A stretch of 54,453 bases of DNA from an uncultured Chloroflexota bacterium (GCA_937870825.1 CALMZO010000273.1:1-54453); one strand, 5' to 3'. Counted from the stretch's first letter, positions 8,527 through 17,254 are shown. Made by a program: numbers and translations. The notes: generated by a model from the sequence alone, not told the origin.

Positions 8527-9411
8527 ATGCGATATTCTCGGCAATATCCTGATTTTTTTATTATCGGAGCGCAGCGTTCGGGCACTACATCCTTGTACGA
8601 GTATTTGCGGCAGCATCCTCAACTCTTTTTGAGCCCCCACAAAGAAACACATTTCTTTAGCCGAGACCGCGTGCGGCTCGACAATGATTTGGTCATCCAT
8701 TCCGAAAAAGAGTATTTGAAATTATTTGCCGCGCATCGGCACACGCAGCTTCTCGGTGAAGCGAGCCCCTCGTACTTGTGGCACCCTGAAGTCGCTCAAC
8801 GAATCTTTGCCAAACAACCGCGCGCAAAAATCATCGCCATACTCCGCGAACCGATTGCCCGCGCATTTTCGCAATATCGGATGGACTTGGCCGATGGACT
8901 GCCAATGATTTCGTTTTATGATTTGATTACGCAAGACTATGCACGTCATGACCAAGTGTACGCAACGGGTCATTTATACGTCGAATTGGGATTGTATGCG
9001 ACTCAACTCGAACGGTATTTGAAAGTGTTTCGGTGTGAAAATATCTTGGTGCTGAATTTCGATGATTTACGAATTCATACGCGCGCCACGCTGAAACGCG
9101 TTGCTAAATTTCTGGAAATAGAGCCAACTGCCTTTGATGCCATTCGAATGTTTCGCGTTCACAATCGCAATGCGATACCACACAGCAAATATGCACGTCA
9201 ACTCTTGCCGTATCGTTCGTTCCGTCAGATGTATCGCGCGCTCGTTCCGCTCAAATGGCGGCGTTCTCTCCGGGAATACATTTTCGACACACAACCCGAT
9301 GTTGTGCTCGACGCGCGGTCACGCGAGTTTTTGCGCGCAATTTACTCGCCGGACATAAAGAAACTGGAAAACATGTGTCAGATTTCATTTGCCGAATGGG
9401 CACAGGCGTGA
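8527..9411 (+). CDS. PAPS-dependent carbohydrate sulfotransferase
   Basis: A 294-residue sulfotransferase. GAQRSGTTS at 14-22 is the 5'-phosphosulfate-binding loop. LREPIARAFSQY at 106-117 is the 3'-phosphate-binding motif with the conserved R and S. KETHFFS and the hydrophobic motif after it are typical of the Sulfotransfer_1/3 families. It would transfer sulfate from PAPS to a hydroxyl of a sugar, so the polymer may be sulfated. No PAPS-synthesis gene is in the window. It is the last gene before the base composition becomes clearly richer in GC. Confidence 0.85.
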   Translation: MRYSRQYPDFFIIGAQRSGTTSLYEYLRQHPQLFLSPHKETHFFSRDRVRLDNDLVIHSEKEYLKLFAAHRHTQLLGEASPSYLWHPEVAQRIFAKQPRAKIIAILREPIARAFSQYRMDLADGLPMISFYDLITQDYARHDQVYATGHLYVELGLYATQLERYLKVFRCENILVLNFDDLRIHTRATLKRVAKFLEIEPTAFDAIRMFRVHNRNAIPHSKYARQLLPYRSFRQMYRALVPLKWRRSLREYIFDTQPDVVLDARSREFLRAIYSPDIKKLENMCQISFAEWAQA

Positions 9412-9418
9412 GCTGAGT

Positions 9419-10630
9419 ATGAACATTGTTCTCGTAGCTGAAGGCGCGCGCCTCGACATGGGCGGCTTGGGGTTGGTCGCGGTGCCGCAGATTGCGCGGG
9501 CATTGGCGGCGGTGGGTCATCGCGTCGTTTTGGAAATGTTTGGTCCGGTCATTCCGGGCGCGGAGGATTTTGTCTCCACCGACGCGTCATGCGCGTTTGA
9601 AAAAAATCTCGGCGCGTTTTCGTACCCCGCACGCGGACGTTTTGCCTTTGCGCCGCGCGCCGTGCCGACACTGTATTCGCACATTGCGCGCGCAGATTTT
9701 GTAATGCTGCACTCGTTGTACTCGTTTGCGGTGTTGAGTGGGTATGTCGCGGCGCGGCAGCATCAAAAAAAATACGGCTTGTGGCCCCACGGCGTTCTCG
9801 CGCCGTTTCAACGCACCGTGAGCGCGCGGCGCAAAGCGGTGTATGATACGCTCTTTGCAACGCGCATTCTGAATGATGCCTCTGTCCTTTTTTTTAACGC
9901 GGCGGGTGAACGCGCCGAAGCCGCACCGTTGCAATTGCGCGCGCCCTCGGTGATTATTCCGCATGGGATTGATGTCGCACCGTTCGCGCAGCTGCCCGCG
10001 CGCGGCGCATTTCGTAAAAAGTATCTGAACAATTTTGATGGCGTGTTGTTATTGTATCTGGGGCGGTTGAACGCGAAAAAAGGTCTGGATATTTTGATTC
10101 AAGCGCTGGCGCGCGTGCGTACTACATTTTCCGATGTACGGCTCGCGCTCGTCGGCGCGGGCGACCCGCCCGAATTTGCCGCGCAGGTGCAAGCCCGGAT
10201 TCGGGACGCGGGACTGCAAAAGGATATCATCCTGCCCGGTTTGCTGATGGGTGAACAGAAACTCGCCGCACTCGCCGACGCGGATATGTTTCTGCTGGCT
10301 TCGCGGCAAGAAAATTTTTCCTTTGCGATGTTTGAAGCGATGGCAGCCCGCATTCCGGTGGTCATTTCCGATACGTTGAACTTTGCGCCCGAAGTGGAAC
10401 GATTTCGCGCGGGACGCGTGGTGTCGCGCGAGGCAGACGCGTTCGCAAGGGCGTTGTGCGAATTGATTCCCTCTGCCGAAACGCGCGCGGTCATGGGCGA
10501 AGGCGGCGCGCAGCTTGCCGCGCGTTATTCGTGGGGCGCGATCGGAAAACAGATGGACCGCGCGATTGAAGCTGTCGTAGCGGACCAACCACTGCCGCAC
10601 GATTTGGTGTTGGGGCAGGCGTACTTATGA
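9419..10630 (+). CDS. GT4 family glycosyltransferase
   Basis: A 403-residue GT-B protein starting at the ATG at 9419; an earlier in-frame start at 9389 would overlap the sulfotransferase. The N-terminal half opens with MNIVLVAEGARLDMGG. The hinge has VIIPHGIDVAPF, the donor half begins LLYLGRLNAKKGLDILIQA, and SRQENFSFAMFEAMA carries the E-x7-E motif. These are hallmarks of the Glycos_transf_1 fold. Substrate unknown. Its TGA overlaps the next ATG (ATGA). This is the first gene of the GC-rich, GCGC-rich part of the cluster. Confidence 0.85.
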   Translation: MNIVLVAEGARLDMGGLGLVAVPQIARALAAVGHRVVLEMFGPVIPGAEDFVSTDASCAFEKNLGAFSYPARGRFAFAPRAVPTLYSHIARADFVMLHSLYSFAVLSGYVAARQHQKKYGLWPHGVLAPFQRTVSARRKAVYDTLFATRILNDASVLFFNAAGERAEAAPLQLRAPSVIIPHGIDVAPFAQLPARGAFRKKYLNNFDGVLLLYLGRLNAKKGLDILIQALARVRTTFSDVRLALVGAGDPPEFAAQVQARIRDAGLQKDIILPGLLMGEQKLAALADADMFLLASRQENFSFAMFEAMAARIPVVISDTLNFAPEVERFRAGRVVSREADAFARALCELIPSAETRAVMGEGGAQLAARYSWGAIGKQMDRAIEAVVADQPLPHDLVLGQAYL

Positions 10631-11406
10631 GCGCGGCTCTAAAAAAAACGGCGCGATTCTTTTTGCCGCACGCACTCAAAGCGCATTCAATTCTCGCAGG
10701 TCCCCTGCGCGCATACCGCATCGTCACTTCGTGGCACGATTATCCTGCCGCGATTCTTGGCTATACGGAACGCCCACTGCTCAATTGGTTCGCGCAGCAT
10801 GTTCATGCCGGAGAAACGTGGTTAGATATTGGCGCACATTATGGATATACTGCGATTGCGTTATCGCATTACGTCGGCGCGGCGGGACGCGTGTTTGCGT
10901 TCGAACCCATGTTGACGAGCGCGGGCTGCATCGCGCAAATGCGCCGGCTGAATCATTTTACACAATTGACGGTACTGCCCATCGCGTTGGGTGACGCGCG
11001 CACTCTGCGTCTCGAACACTTGCCGTTCGTGCGCGGCATGTTGGACAGTACGCTTGCGCACGCGTCGAACGGGAACGGACAAACGTGGCACGAGTCCCTG
11101 CTCGTCGTCGCGTTGGATGAATTGTGGGGTACAATTGCGGGGGCGGATACGCGCGTGCATGGCATCAAATTGGATGTGCAAGGGATGGAACTCGATGTGC
11201 TGCGCGGGATGTTGACACTATTGAAAACACAACAGCCCAAGTTGGTTGTCGAAGTACATCACGGCGTTTCGCGCACCACATTGCAACAACTGCTGTACGA
11301 CGCGGGTTACACGCGCAATGCAATACCGATTGAACCATTGCCCGGTGAAACAGTCGCGCAGTTTCATGACGACAAGAGTTATGCGTTTATGATTCAACAG
11401 CGATGA
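10627..11406 (+). CDS. FkbM family methyltransferase
   Basis: A 259-residue SAM-dependent O-methyltransferase of the FkbM type. TWLDIGAHYGYTA at 64-76 is motif I, and VFAFEPM with E93 is motif II. The later GIKLDVQGMELDVLRGM matches the family's KxDVxGxExxxLxG signature. Such enzymes methylate hydroxyls of sugars in surface glycans. ATGA overlaps occur with both neighbours, so three genes are translationally coupled. It is one of three FkbM genes in the window (also 23333 and 35507). Confidence 0.85.
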   Translation: MSAALKKTARFFLPHALKAHSILAGPLRAYRIVTSWHDYPAAILGYTERPLLNWFAQHVHAGETWLDIGAHYGYTAIALSHYVGAAGRVFAFEPMLTSAGCIAQMRRLNHFTQLTVLPIALGDARTLRLEHLPFVRGMLDSTLAHASNGNGQTWHESLLVVALDELWGTIAGADTRVHGIKLDVQGMELDVLRGMLTLLKTQQPKLVVEVHHGVSRTTLQQLLYDAGYTRNAIPIEPLPGETVAQFHDDKSYAFMIQQR

Positions 11407-12626
11407 ATGTTTTGGTCTTGGGAATGAATTATGCGCCGGAACGCACAGGTATCGCGCCCTTTACGACGGGACTGTGCGAATTTTTGGTGCAGCGCGGCCA
11501 TCGCGTCACCGTTGCGACAACGTTCCCGCATTATCCCGAATGGGAAACGCATCGTGCATACGCGGGCAAATGGTCACACACCGAGACATGTAACGGCGTC
11601 GCGTTGAAACGCAAACAGGTTTTTTTGCCCGGGCGCGCGACGACGGCGCGACGCGTGTTGTACGATACCTCGTTGGGTGTGGGAGTTGTCCTTTCGGGGG
11701 TGAGGGTTCCCAAGCCCGATTTGATTTTGGGCGTGTTGCCGCCGATTCAAGCGGGCGCGGCAGCGCGGATGTTAGCGCGGTATCATCGCACGCCGTACGT
11801 CTTGTGGATTCAAGACCTCGCACTCGAAGCGGCAATGTCCGTCGGGATGATGCGTGAGAGCTTGGCGCTGCGCGTCGCGCGGCGGTTGGAACAGTGGACG
11901 TATGCGGGCGCAGAAAAAATTGTTGTAATTTCAGAAGGATTTCAAGAAACGCTCGCGCGACATGGGGTCCCGGAATCGAAAATAACGTACCTGGCGAATT
12001 GGGCTGACACGGATTTTTTTTCGCCCGCGGCGCAAAACGGGTTTCGGCATTCGTACGAGATTTCAGACAATACACTCGTGGTGATGCATGCGGGCAACAT
12101 GGGCGTCAAGCAAGATTTGGAAAATGTTTTGCACGCGGCGCAGCAGTTACAAGAACGCAGTGAGATTGAATTTCTTTTTGTCGGGGATGGTTCGCAAAAA
12201 AATGGCTTGATGCAGTATGCGCAGCAAGCGCGCTTGCCGAACGTGCGCTTTTTGCCGTTGGTGCCGAATGACCAAGTTCCCGCCATGCTGGCGGCGGCGG
12301 ACATCTTGTTGTTGAATCAACATCGCGATATGGTGGAAGCGGTGATTCCCTCCAAGTTGTTGTCCTATATGGCAGCGGCGCGTCCGATTGTCATTGCGGC
12401 GCATTCGGACAGCACAGCATCGCATCAAGTGCGCGCGGCAAATTGCGGCGTGTGGGTACAGCCCAATCAACCGGACGCCTTGGCAAACGCCGTGATGCAA
12501 TTGGCGCGCGATGCGGAACTGCGCGCGCGGTTGGGGCAACGCGGGCGCGCGTATGCAGAAAAACATTTCGCGCGTGAAACGTTATTGTGCGAATTTGAAA
12601 AACTTTTGCTGAATGTGATAAAGTAG
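11403..12626 (+). CDS. WcaI/WbuB-like GT4 glycosyltransferase
   Basis: A 407-residue GT-B enzyme. The opening MNVLVLGMNYAPERTGIAPF and the later PHYPEW are characteristic of the WcaI/WbuB branch, which in colanic acid and O-antigen loci transfers fucose or N-acetyl-fucosamine. The donor half shows VMHAGNMGVKQDLE and LFVGDGSQ; the acidic region reads IPSKLLSYMAAARPIV, with S-K-x2-Y as in this branch. The actual donor sugar is unknown. It is coupled to the FkbM gene by an ATGA overlap and followed nine bases later by an initiating sugar transferase. Confidence 0.84.
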   Translation: MNVLVLGMNYAPERTGIAPFTTGLCEFLVQRGHRVTVATTFPHYPEWETHRAYAGKWSHTETCNGVALKRKQVFLPGRATTARRVLYDTSLGVGVVLSGVRVPKPDLILGVLPPIQAGAAARMLARYHRTPYVLWIQDLALEAAMSVGMMRESLALRVARRLEQWTYAGAEKIVVISEGFQETLARHGVPESKITYLANWADTDFFSPAAQNGFRHSYEISDNTLVVMHAGNMGVKQDLENVLHAAQQLQERSEIEFLFVGDGSQKNGLMQYAQQARLPNVRFLPLVPNDQVPAMLAAADILLLNQHRDMVEAVIPSKLLSYMAAARPIVIAAHSDSTASHQVRAANCGVWVQPNQPDALANAVMQLARDAELRARLGQRGRAYAEKHFARETLLCEFEKLLLNVIK

Positions 12627-12635
12627 TTTGTTGAA

Positions 12636-13277
12636 ATGCAAAATCAAGTTTTGGTCTTGAAGCAGCCGCCGCCGTCATGGCAGCGCTTTGTCAAACGTTT
12701 GATGGACGCGCTGGGCGCGGGCGCGCTCTTGATTTTCCTGGCGCCCGTTTTGGTCTTGATTGCGCTCGCGGTCAAATTCAGTTCACGCGGACCCGTGTTG
12801 TATCGTTGGCACGTGGTCGGGAAGGGCGGGCGTCCCTTTACCGGCTATAAATTTCGCACAATGATTGAAAACGCGGACGAGTTGAAACAACAGCTGCTCG
12901 AACAGAATGAAATGCAGGGTCCCGTATTCAAAATCAAAAATGACCCGCGCATTACCACCGTCGGGCGCGTGCTGCGAAAATTTTCACTCGACGAATTGCC
13001 GCAATTGTGGAGTGTATTGAAAGGGGACATGTCGCTCGTTGGTCCGCGTCCGCCGTTGCAGAACGAATACGCTTCCTTTACGGAATTTCAGAAACAAAAA
13101 TTGAGTGTGAAACCGGGCATCACCTGTTTGTGGCAAATTGCGGGACGGAACGAGATTCGCGATTTTGACGAATGGGTGCGCCTGGATTTGGCGTACATTC
13201 AAAATTGGTCGCTTTGGCTTGACGTGAAAATTTTGTGGCGCACTTTTTTTGCCGTCCTGCGCGGCACGGGACGCTGA
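12636..13277 (+). CDS. short polyprenyl-phosphate sugar-1-phosphate transferase (PglC/WcaJ-C type)
   Basis: A 213-residue monotopic transferase made of the catalytic core only. It has one N-terminal membrane helix at about 26-47, YKFRTM at 71-76, the catalytic dyad D119-E120 within SLDELPQL, and SLVGPRP at 133-139. This enzyme class transfers a sugar 1-phosphate from an NDP-sugar to undecaprenyl phosphate, the first committed step of repeat-unit synthesis. It is the first of four such enzymes here and the only one without the N-terminal multi-span region. Confidence in the class is high; the sugar is unknown. Confidence 0.9.
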   Translation: MQNQVLVLKQPPPSWQRFVKRLMDALGAGALLIFLAPVLVLIALAVKFSSRGPVLYRWHVVGKGGRPFTGYKFRTMIENADELKQQLLEQNEMQGPVFKIKNDPRITTVGRVLRKFSLDELPQLWSVLKGDMSLVGPRPPLQNEYASFTEFQKQKLSVKPGITCLWQIAGRNEIRDFDEWVRLDLAYIQNWSLWLDVKILWRTFFAVLRGTGR

Positions 13278-13301
13278 CAAAAATCCTTCAGGAGACAGCT
13301 C

Positions 13302-14465
13302 ATGCGTGTTTTAGTGACAGGCGGCGCGGGGTTTATCGGTTCGCATACGGTTGATTTGTTGTTGACGCAAGGGGTTGAAGTACGCGTCTTGGATTCGCTC
13401 ACCGAGCCGGTGCATCAAGAGGGCGTGCTGCCGGAGTACGTGCCGCGTCAAGTTGAATTTTTGCGCGGCGATGTGCGCGAGGCGAACGCTTGGTGCACGG
13501 CACTCGCGGATATGGACGCGGTGATACATCTCGCCGCGTACCAGGATTACCTCACTGATTTTTCAAAATTTTTCCACGTCAATACGGTCGGCACCGCGTT
13601 GTTGTACGAAACGATTGTCCAACGCAAACTGCCGATTCAAAAAATTGTCGTCGCGAGTTCGCAAGCGACCTACGGCGAAGGCAAATATCTTTGCCGCGCG
13701 CATGATGCTGATACGGCGTCGTCCAACGGCTACGCGAACGTGCGGGGCAAAATTTTTTATCCTCCCCTCCGCCCCGAAGCGCAACTCCGCGCGCGTGATT
13801 GGAACGTGCACTGTCCCGAATGCGGCGCGGTGATGGAATGGGTTGTCACCGACGAAGCGCACGTCAATCCGCACAATCAGTATGCCATGTCCAAATACAC
13901 GCAAGAAATGGTTGCGTTGAATTTTGGACGCCGCTACAATATTCCGACGACGTGTATGCGCTATTCGATTGTGCAAGGCATGCGCCAATCCTTTCGGAAT
14001 GCGTATTCGGGTATCTTGCGCACGTTCACCCAGCGTTTGCTCTCGGGGAACGCGCCCGTGTGTTATGAAGACGGAATGCAAGTGCGCGATTATGTGTACG
14101 TCGGCGATGTGGCGCGCGCGAATGTGCTGGTGCTGCGCGACGCACGCGCGGATTTTCAAGTCTTTAATGTCGGCGGCGAACGCGCCGTGACGGTGTTGGA
14201 ATATGCAAACATGTTGGCGGAAAAAATCAATCCCCACATCGTGCCTTCCGTTCCGGGGCTGTATCGTTTTGGCGATACGCGGCACATTGTTTCCGACGTG
14301 TCGAAATTAAAGGCATTGGGTTGGACGCCGACGAAAACGGTCAATGAAATTGCCGAGGAATATATTGCGTGGGCAGGCGCGCAGCCGGATTTGCGCGATT
14401 ATTACGCGGCGGCGGAAGAGGGCATGTTGGCGCGCGGCACCCTGCGTCATGCCGCGCCGCAGTGA
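13302..14465 (+). CDS. NAD-dependent sugar epimerase/dehydratase (extended SDR) with a putative zinc-binding insertion
   Basis: A 387-residue extended SDR. GGAGFIGS at 7-14 binds NAD(P), and Y194-x3-K198 forms the catalytic pair with serines at 119-120. An insertion carries C131-x2-H134 and C171-x2-C174, a pattern suggesting a structural zinc site. The same pattern occurs in the paralogue at 32735 and in dTDP-L-rhamnose 4-epimerase-like proteins. It probably interconverts an NDP-sugar used by the neighbouring transferases; the substrate is not certain. An AGGAG site precedes the ATG. It is followed by a MITE-like element. Confidence 0.82.
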   Translation: MRVLVTGGAGFIGSHTVDLLLTQGVEVRVLDSLTEPVHQEGVLPEYVPRQVEFLRGDVREANAWCTALADMDAVIHLAAYQDYLTDFSKFFHVNTVGTALLYETIVQRKLPIQKIVVASSQATYGEGKYLCRAHDADTASSNGYANVRGKIFYPPLRPEAQLRARDWNVHCPECGAVMEWVVTDEAHVNPHNQYAMSKYTQEMVALNFGRRYNIPTTCMRYSIVQGMRQSFRNAYSGILRTFTQRLLSGNAPVCYEDGMQVRDYVYVGDVARANVLVLRDARADFQVFNVGGERAVTVLEYANMLAEKINPHIVPSVPGLYRFGDTRHIVSDVSKLKALGWTPTKTVNEIAEEYIAWAGAQPDLRDYYAAAEEGMLARGTLRHAAPQ

Positions 14466-14525
14466 CGGTTTGGCTTTTAGCTTTTTGCCTGGCGAGAACG
14501 AAGGAAACATTTGGGTCGCTTTTTT

Positions 14526-14676
14526 TTGACGCCGACACGGCGACTGCAAAGTCCCTTGACAAGGAGGTGTCATTTCGAACGGAGTGAGAAATCTCGGCTG
14601 CCGCGCGTAGTGAGATTTCTCGCATTCGCTCGAAATGACAGTTAACGCGACTTTGCAGTTCCCCTGTTGACGCCGA
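14526..14676. mobile_element. MITE-like palindromic element with 10-bp target duplication
   Basis: The 131-bp core is 14536-14666. The direct repeat TTGACGCCGA flanks it exactly at 14526-14535 and 14667-14676. The 18-bp terminal inverted repeats (14536-14553 and 14649-14666) match at 15 of 18 positions and begin directly next to the duplication. An inner inverted repeat runs from TGTCATTTCGA at 14568 to TCGAAATGACA ending at 14640, and contains GAGAAATCTC. There is no coding capacity, so it would need a transposase supplied in trans. Confidence 0.75.
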
Positions 14677-14680
14677 TTGT

Positions 14681-14709
14681 TTGCTCTTAATTCAAAAAAA
14701 GCGTATTCT
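14681..14709 (+). promoter_or_regulatory. predicted sigma-70-type promoter for the GHMP kinase gene
   Basis: TTGCTC at 14681-14686, a 17-base spacer, and TATTCT at 14704-14709. The ATG at 14718 lies only eight bases after the -10 box, so the transcript would be almost leaderless; no ribosome-binding site is visible. Confidence 0.5.
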
Positions 14710-14717
14710 ATGAGACG

Positions 14718-15758
14718 ATGTTAATAGCCCGCGCACCGGTTCGCATTTCGTTTGCAGGCGGCGGAACTGACCTTCCCGCGTACTATGAACAGTTCGGTGG
14801 CTGCGTCATCAGCACTTCGATTGACAAATACTTTTACGTCTTTTTGCAGCCCAGTCCTGACCCGACACTTCAAATCACCTCCTCGGATTATCAAACCTTT
14901 TATCGTCACGCCCCGATTCGAGAACAGGAATTTTTTTGGGAAGGTGACCTCTCGCTGCCGCGCGCAATTCTGCATCACTTTGGAGTGACGCGCGGCGTGT
15001 CCATGTTTCTCGCATCCGAAATTCCACCGGGCACCGGACTCGGTTCTTCGTCCACCGTCAGTGTTGCGATTGTCAAGGCGCTTACCACCGCCAAAGGTCT
15101 CAAGCCCACGCCGTACGAAATCGCAGAACTTGCCTCGTATATTGAAATTCAAAAAATGGGCATGCCCATCGGCAAGCAAGACCAGTACGCCGCCGCATTC
15201 GGCGGCTTGAACCGGATTGATTTCGGACGCGAGCGTACCACCGTGACGCCGCTCAAGCTTCCAAGCAAAACGCTCGCCCGCCTGGAACAACATATCATGC
15301 TCTTTTTCACCGGCAGCACCCGCGCGGCGTCCAGCATCCTGAATCAACAAAAAGCGTCGTCGGAAAGACAAGACGCCGGCGTGTTGGAAGCGCTGCACGC
15401 GGTCAAAGAGATGACGAATGTGGTGCAAGACGCGCTCGAACGCGGGGATGTGGACGCGCTCGGCGATATTTTGCACGAATCGTGGGCGCGCAAAAAACGG
15501 TTTGCGAAAAATGTGTCGAACGCGCGGATTGACGAATTGTATGAACGCGCGCGGGCACACGGCGCGCGCGGCGGCAAAATCGCGGGCGCCGGGGGCGGCG
15601 GCTTTTTGATGTTGTACTGCGCGCCGGACCATCAAGAGGCGGTGACGCACGCGTTGGAGAACGAAGGTCTAAAACGCATGGCGTTTCATTTTGAAAATGG
15701 CGGCGCGCGCGTGCTGATGAATGCGGGACTGCGTTTGAACGGCGCCGCGCCGCATTGA
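14718..15758 (+). CDS. GHMP-family sugar kinase (HddA-like)
   Basis: A 346-residue GHMP kinase. RAPVRISFAGGGTDLP at 5-20 is the N-terminal motif of the sugar-kinase branch that includes D-glycero-D-manno-heptose-7-phosphate kinase HddA. PPGTGLGSSST at 103-113 is the ATP-binding loop, and GGKIAGAGGGG is the C-terminal motif III. It would phosphorylate a sugar or sugar phosphate on the way to an NDP-sugar donor. HddA itself works with GmhA, GmhB and HddC, and none of these is in the window, so another sugar is possible. It seems to have its own promoter downstream of the MITE-like element. Confidence 0.8.
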   Translation: MLIARAPVRISFAGGGTDLPAYYEQFGGCVISTSIDKYFYVFLQPSPDPTLQITSSDYQTFYRHAPIREQEFFWEGDLSLPRAILHHFGVTRGVSMFLASEIPPGTGLGSSSTVSVAIVKALTTAKGLKPTPYEIAELASYIEIQKMGMPIGKQDQYAAAFGGLNRIDFGRERTTVTPLKLPSKTLARLEQHIMLFFTGSTRAASSILNQQKASSERQDAGVLEALHAVKEMTNVVQDALERGDVDALGDILHESWARKKRFAKNVSNARIDELYERARAHGARGGKIAGAGGGGFLMLYCAPDHQEAVTHALENEGLKRMAFHFENGGARVLMNAGLRLNGAAPH

Positions 15759-15789
15759 ATGAAAATCGTTACGACTAGTTTGAGGAGCA

Positions 15790-17232
15790 ATGCAAACCCG
15801 TACCCAAAACCTGGTTTTGATTGTTGTGCTTGTCATCGTAGATGCATTGATGATTCTCGCCGGTTGGCTGCTGGCGTACGAACTGCGCGTGGGCGGCGAT
15901 TTTTTGCCATATAACCGCGCGGCGAATCCCGACCAGTATCGCGCTGTGGTGTTTTATTCGCTGCCGTTTTGGATTTTGATTTTTGCGTTGTGTCGTCTGT
16001 ATGACCGCGAAGAATTGTTGGGCGGACCGCAAGAATACGGCAATGTGGTGAAAGCGTGCTTGATTGGTTTTGCCGCGCTGATTGCCGTCTCGATGTTTGT
16101 TCGCACGAACGAGCTGGCACGCGGTTGGCTGATTATCGGTCTCGTCGTCACAACGTTCCTCGTCGGCTTGGCGCGTTTTACCACGCGGCGGCTCTTTTAT
16201 TCCTTTCGACATTTGGGCTGGTTTGTGCAGCGCGCGTTGATTGTCGGCACGAATGATGATGCGCGCGCAATTGCGCGCCAACTCACGCCGTTTGAACGCA
16301 CCGGCGTACGCGTGATGGGTTTCGTGGACGATTACTTGCCGGTGAATACGCCCATCGTCGAAAATCTGCGCGTGGTCGCGGCAACACCAAATCTTCACAC
16401 AATTACGCATGAACTCTACATTGACCAGGTCATTTTGGTTTCGGGCGCGATGGCGTGGGAAAGTTTTGACCACCTGCTGCGCGGCATCACACTTTCGGAC
16501 AAGGACACGTATGCGATCAAAGTGTCGCCGGGTTTGTACGAAACGTTGACGACGGGCGTGCGCGTGAGTTATAAAAATCGCGTGCCGTTGTTGGATATTG
16601 AGCGCGCCCCGATTACGGGAATTGACCGTTTGCTCAAAGGCGCGTTGGATTATTCGGTCGCGCTGCTTTCGTGTCTGCTGCTTGCGCCGTGGATGTTTTT
16701 GATTGCAAGTATTCTGTTTGGGTTGGGACGCCGCCCCATTGTCGAACGGCAGCGCGTGCTGGGAAAAAATGGCGAAGTGTTCAACACGTATCGGTTCTCG
16801 GCGATTCGTCCGCTGACCGAACCACGGTGGACGCGCGGCACTGTGATTGGAAAATTTTTGTACGACAGCGGTCTGGAAAAATTGCCGCAACTGGTGAATG
16901 TGCTGCGTGGTAAAATGTCGCTTGTCGGTCCGCGTCCGGTGGAACCCGACAATGCGCCGCAATATCAGGCGTGGCTGCCGAATTTGCTTTCGCTCAAGCC
17001 GGGCATGACGGGCGCGCGCGCGTCGAGTTCGCAAAACAGTATCACGCTCGAACAAGAGATGCGTTTGGAATTGTACTATGCGCGCAATTATTCGATTTGG
17101 CTTGACCTGCAAATTTTGTTCCAAACGTTCGTGCGAATTTTGAAACGCGAACGCGTGGTGCGTCAAGAGGTTGCGGATGCTGCAATGCTGCCCGAGCTCT
17201 GGCAGACGACGACGGCGACGACGCAGCAATAG
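15790..17232 (+). CDS. WbaP/CpsE-like polyprenyl-phosphate sugar transferase with altered catalytic dyad
   Basis: A 480-residue protein with N-terminal membrane spans, a CoA-binding-like Rossmann domain (VIVGTNDDARA region, about 149-245) and a C-terminal sugar-transferase domain from about 280. SLVGPRP at 377-383 is intact. The position of the catalytic Asp-Glu dyad reads G-L-E-K-L-P-Q, so E363-K364 replace D-E, and the usual KFRTM reads TYRFSAI. The family transfers sugar-1-phosphate to undecaprenyl phosphate; this copy may be inactive or altered. A GAGGAG site precedes the start. The Wzz gene follows 22 bases later. Confidence 0.82.
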   Translation: MQTRTQNLVLIVVLVIVDALMILAGWLLAYELRVGGDFLPYNRAANPDQYRAVVFYSLPFWILIFALCRLYDREELLGGPQEYGNVVKACLIGFAALIAVSMFVRTNELARGWLIIGLVVTTFLVGLARFTTRRLFYSFRHLGWFVQRALIVGTNDDARAIARQLTPFERTGVRVMGFVDDYLPVNTPIVENLRVVAATPNLHTITHELYIDQVILVSGAMAWESFDHLLRGITLSDKDTYAIKVSPGLYETLTTGVRVSYKNRVPLLDIERAPITGIDRLLKGALDYSVALLSCLLLAPWMFLIASILFGLGRRPIVERQRVLGKNGEVFNTYRFSAIRPLTEPRWTRGTVIGKFLYDSGLEKLPQLVNVLRGKMSLVGPRPVEPDNAPQYQAWLPNLLSLKPGMTGARASSSQNSITLEQEMRLELYYARNYSIWLDLQILFQTFVRILKRERVVRQEVADAAMLPELWQTTTATTQQ

Positions 17233-17254
17233 ATTCTATTTTTCAGGGGAACGT

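Noticed and set aside
12636..13277. Truncated pseudogene of a longer initiating transferase
   Set aside because: All catalytic motifs are present and short monotopic enzymes (PglC type) are a normal, active class.
15775..17229. A 484-codon open frame on the minus strand opposite the WbaP-like gene
   Set aside because: It shows the same R/H/Q-rich composition without motifs. The plus-strand gene is well supported.
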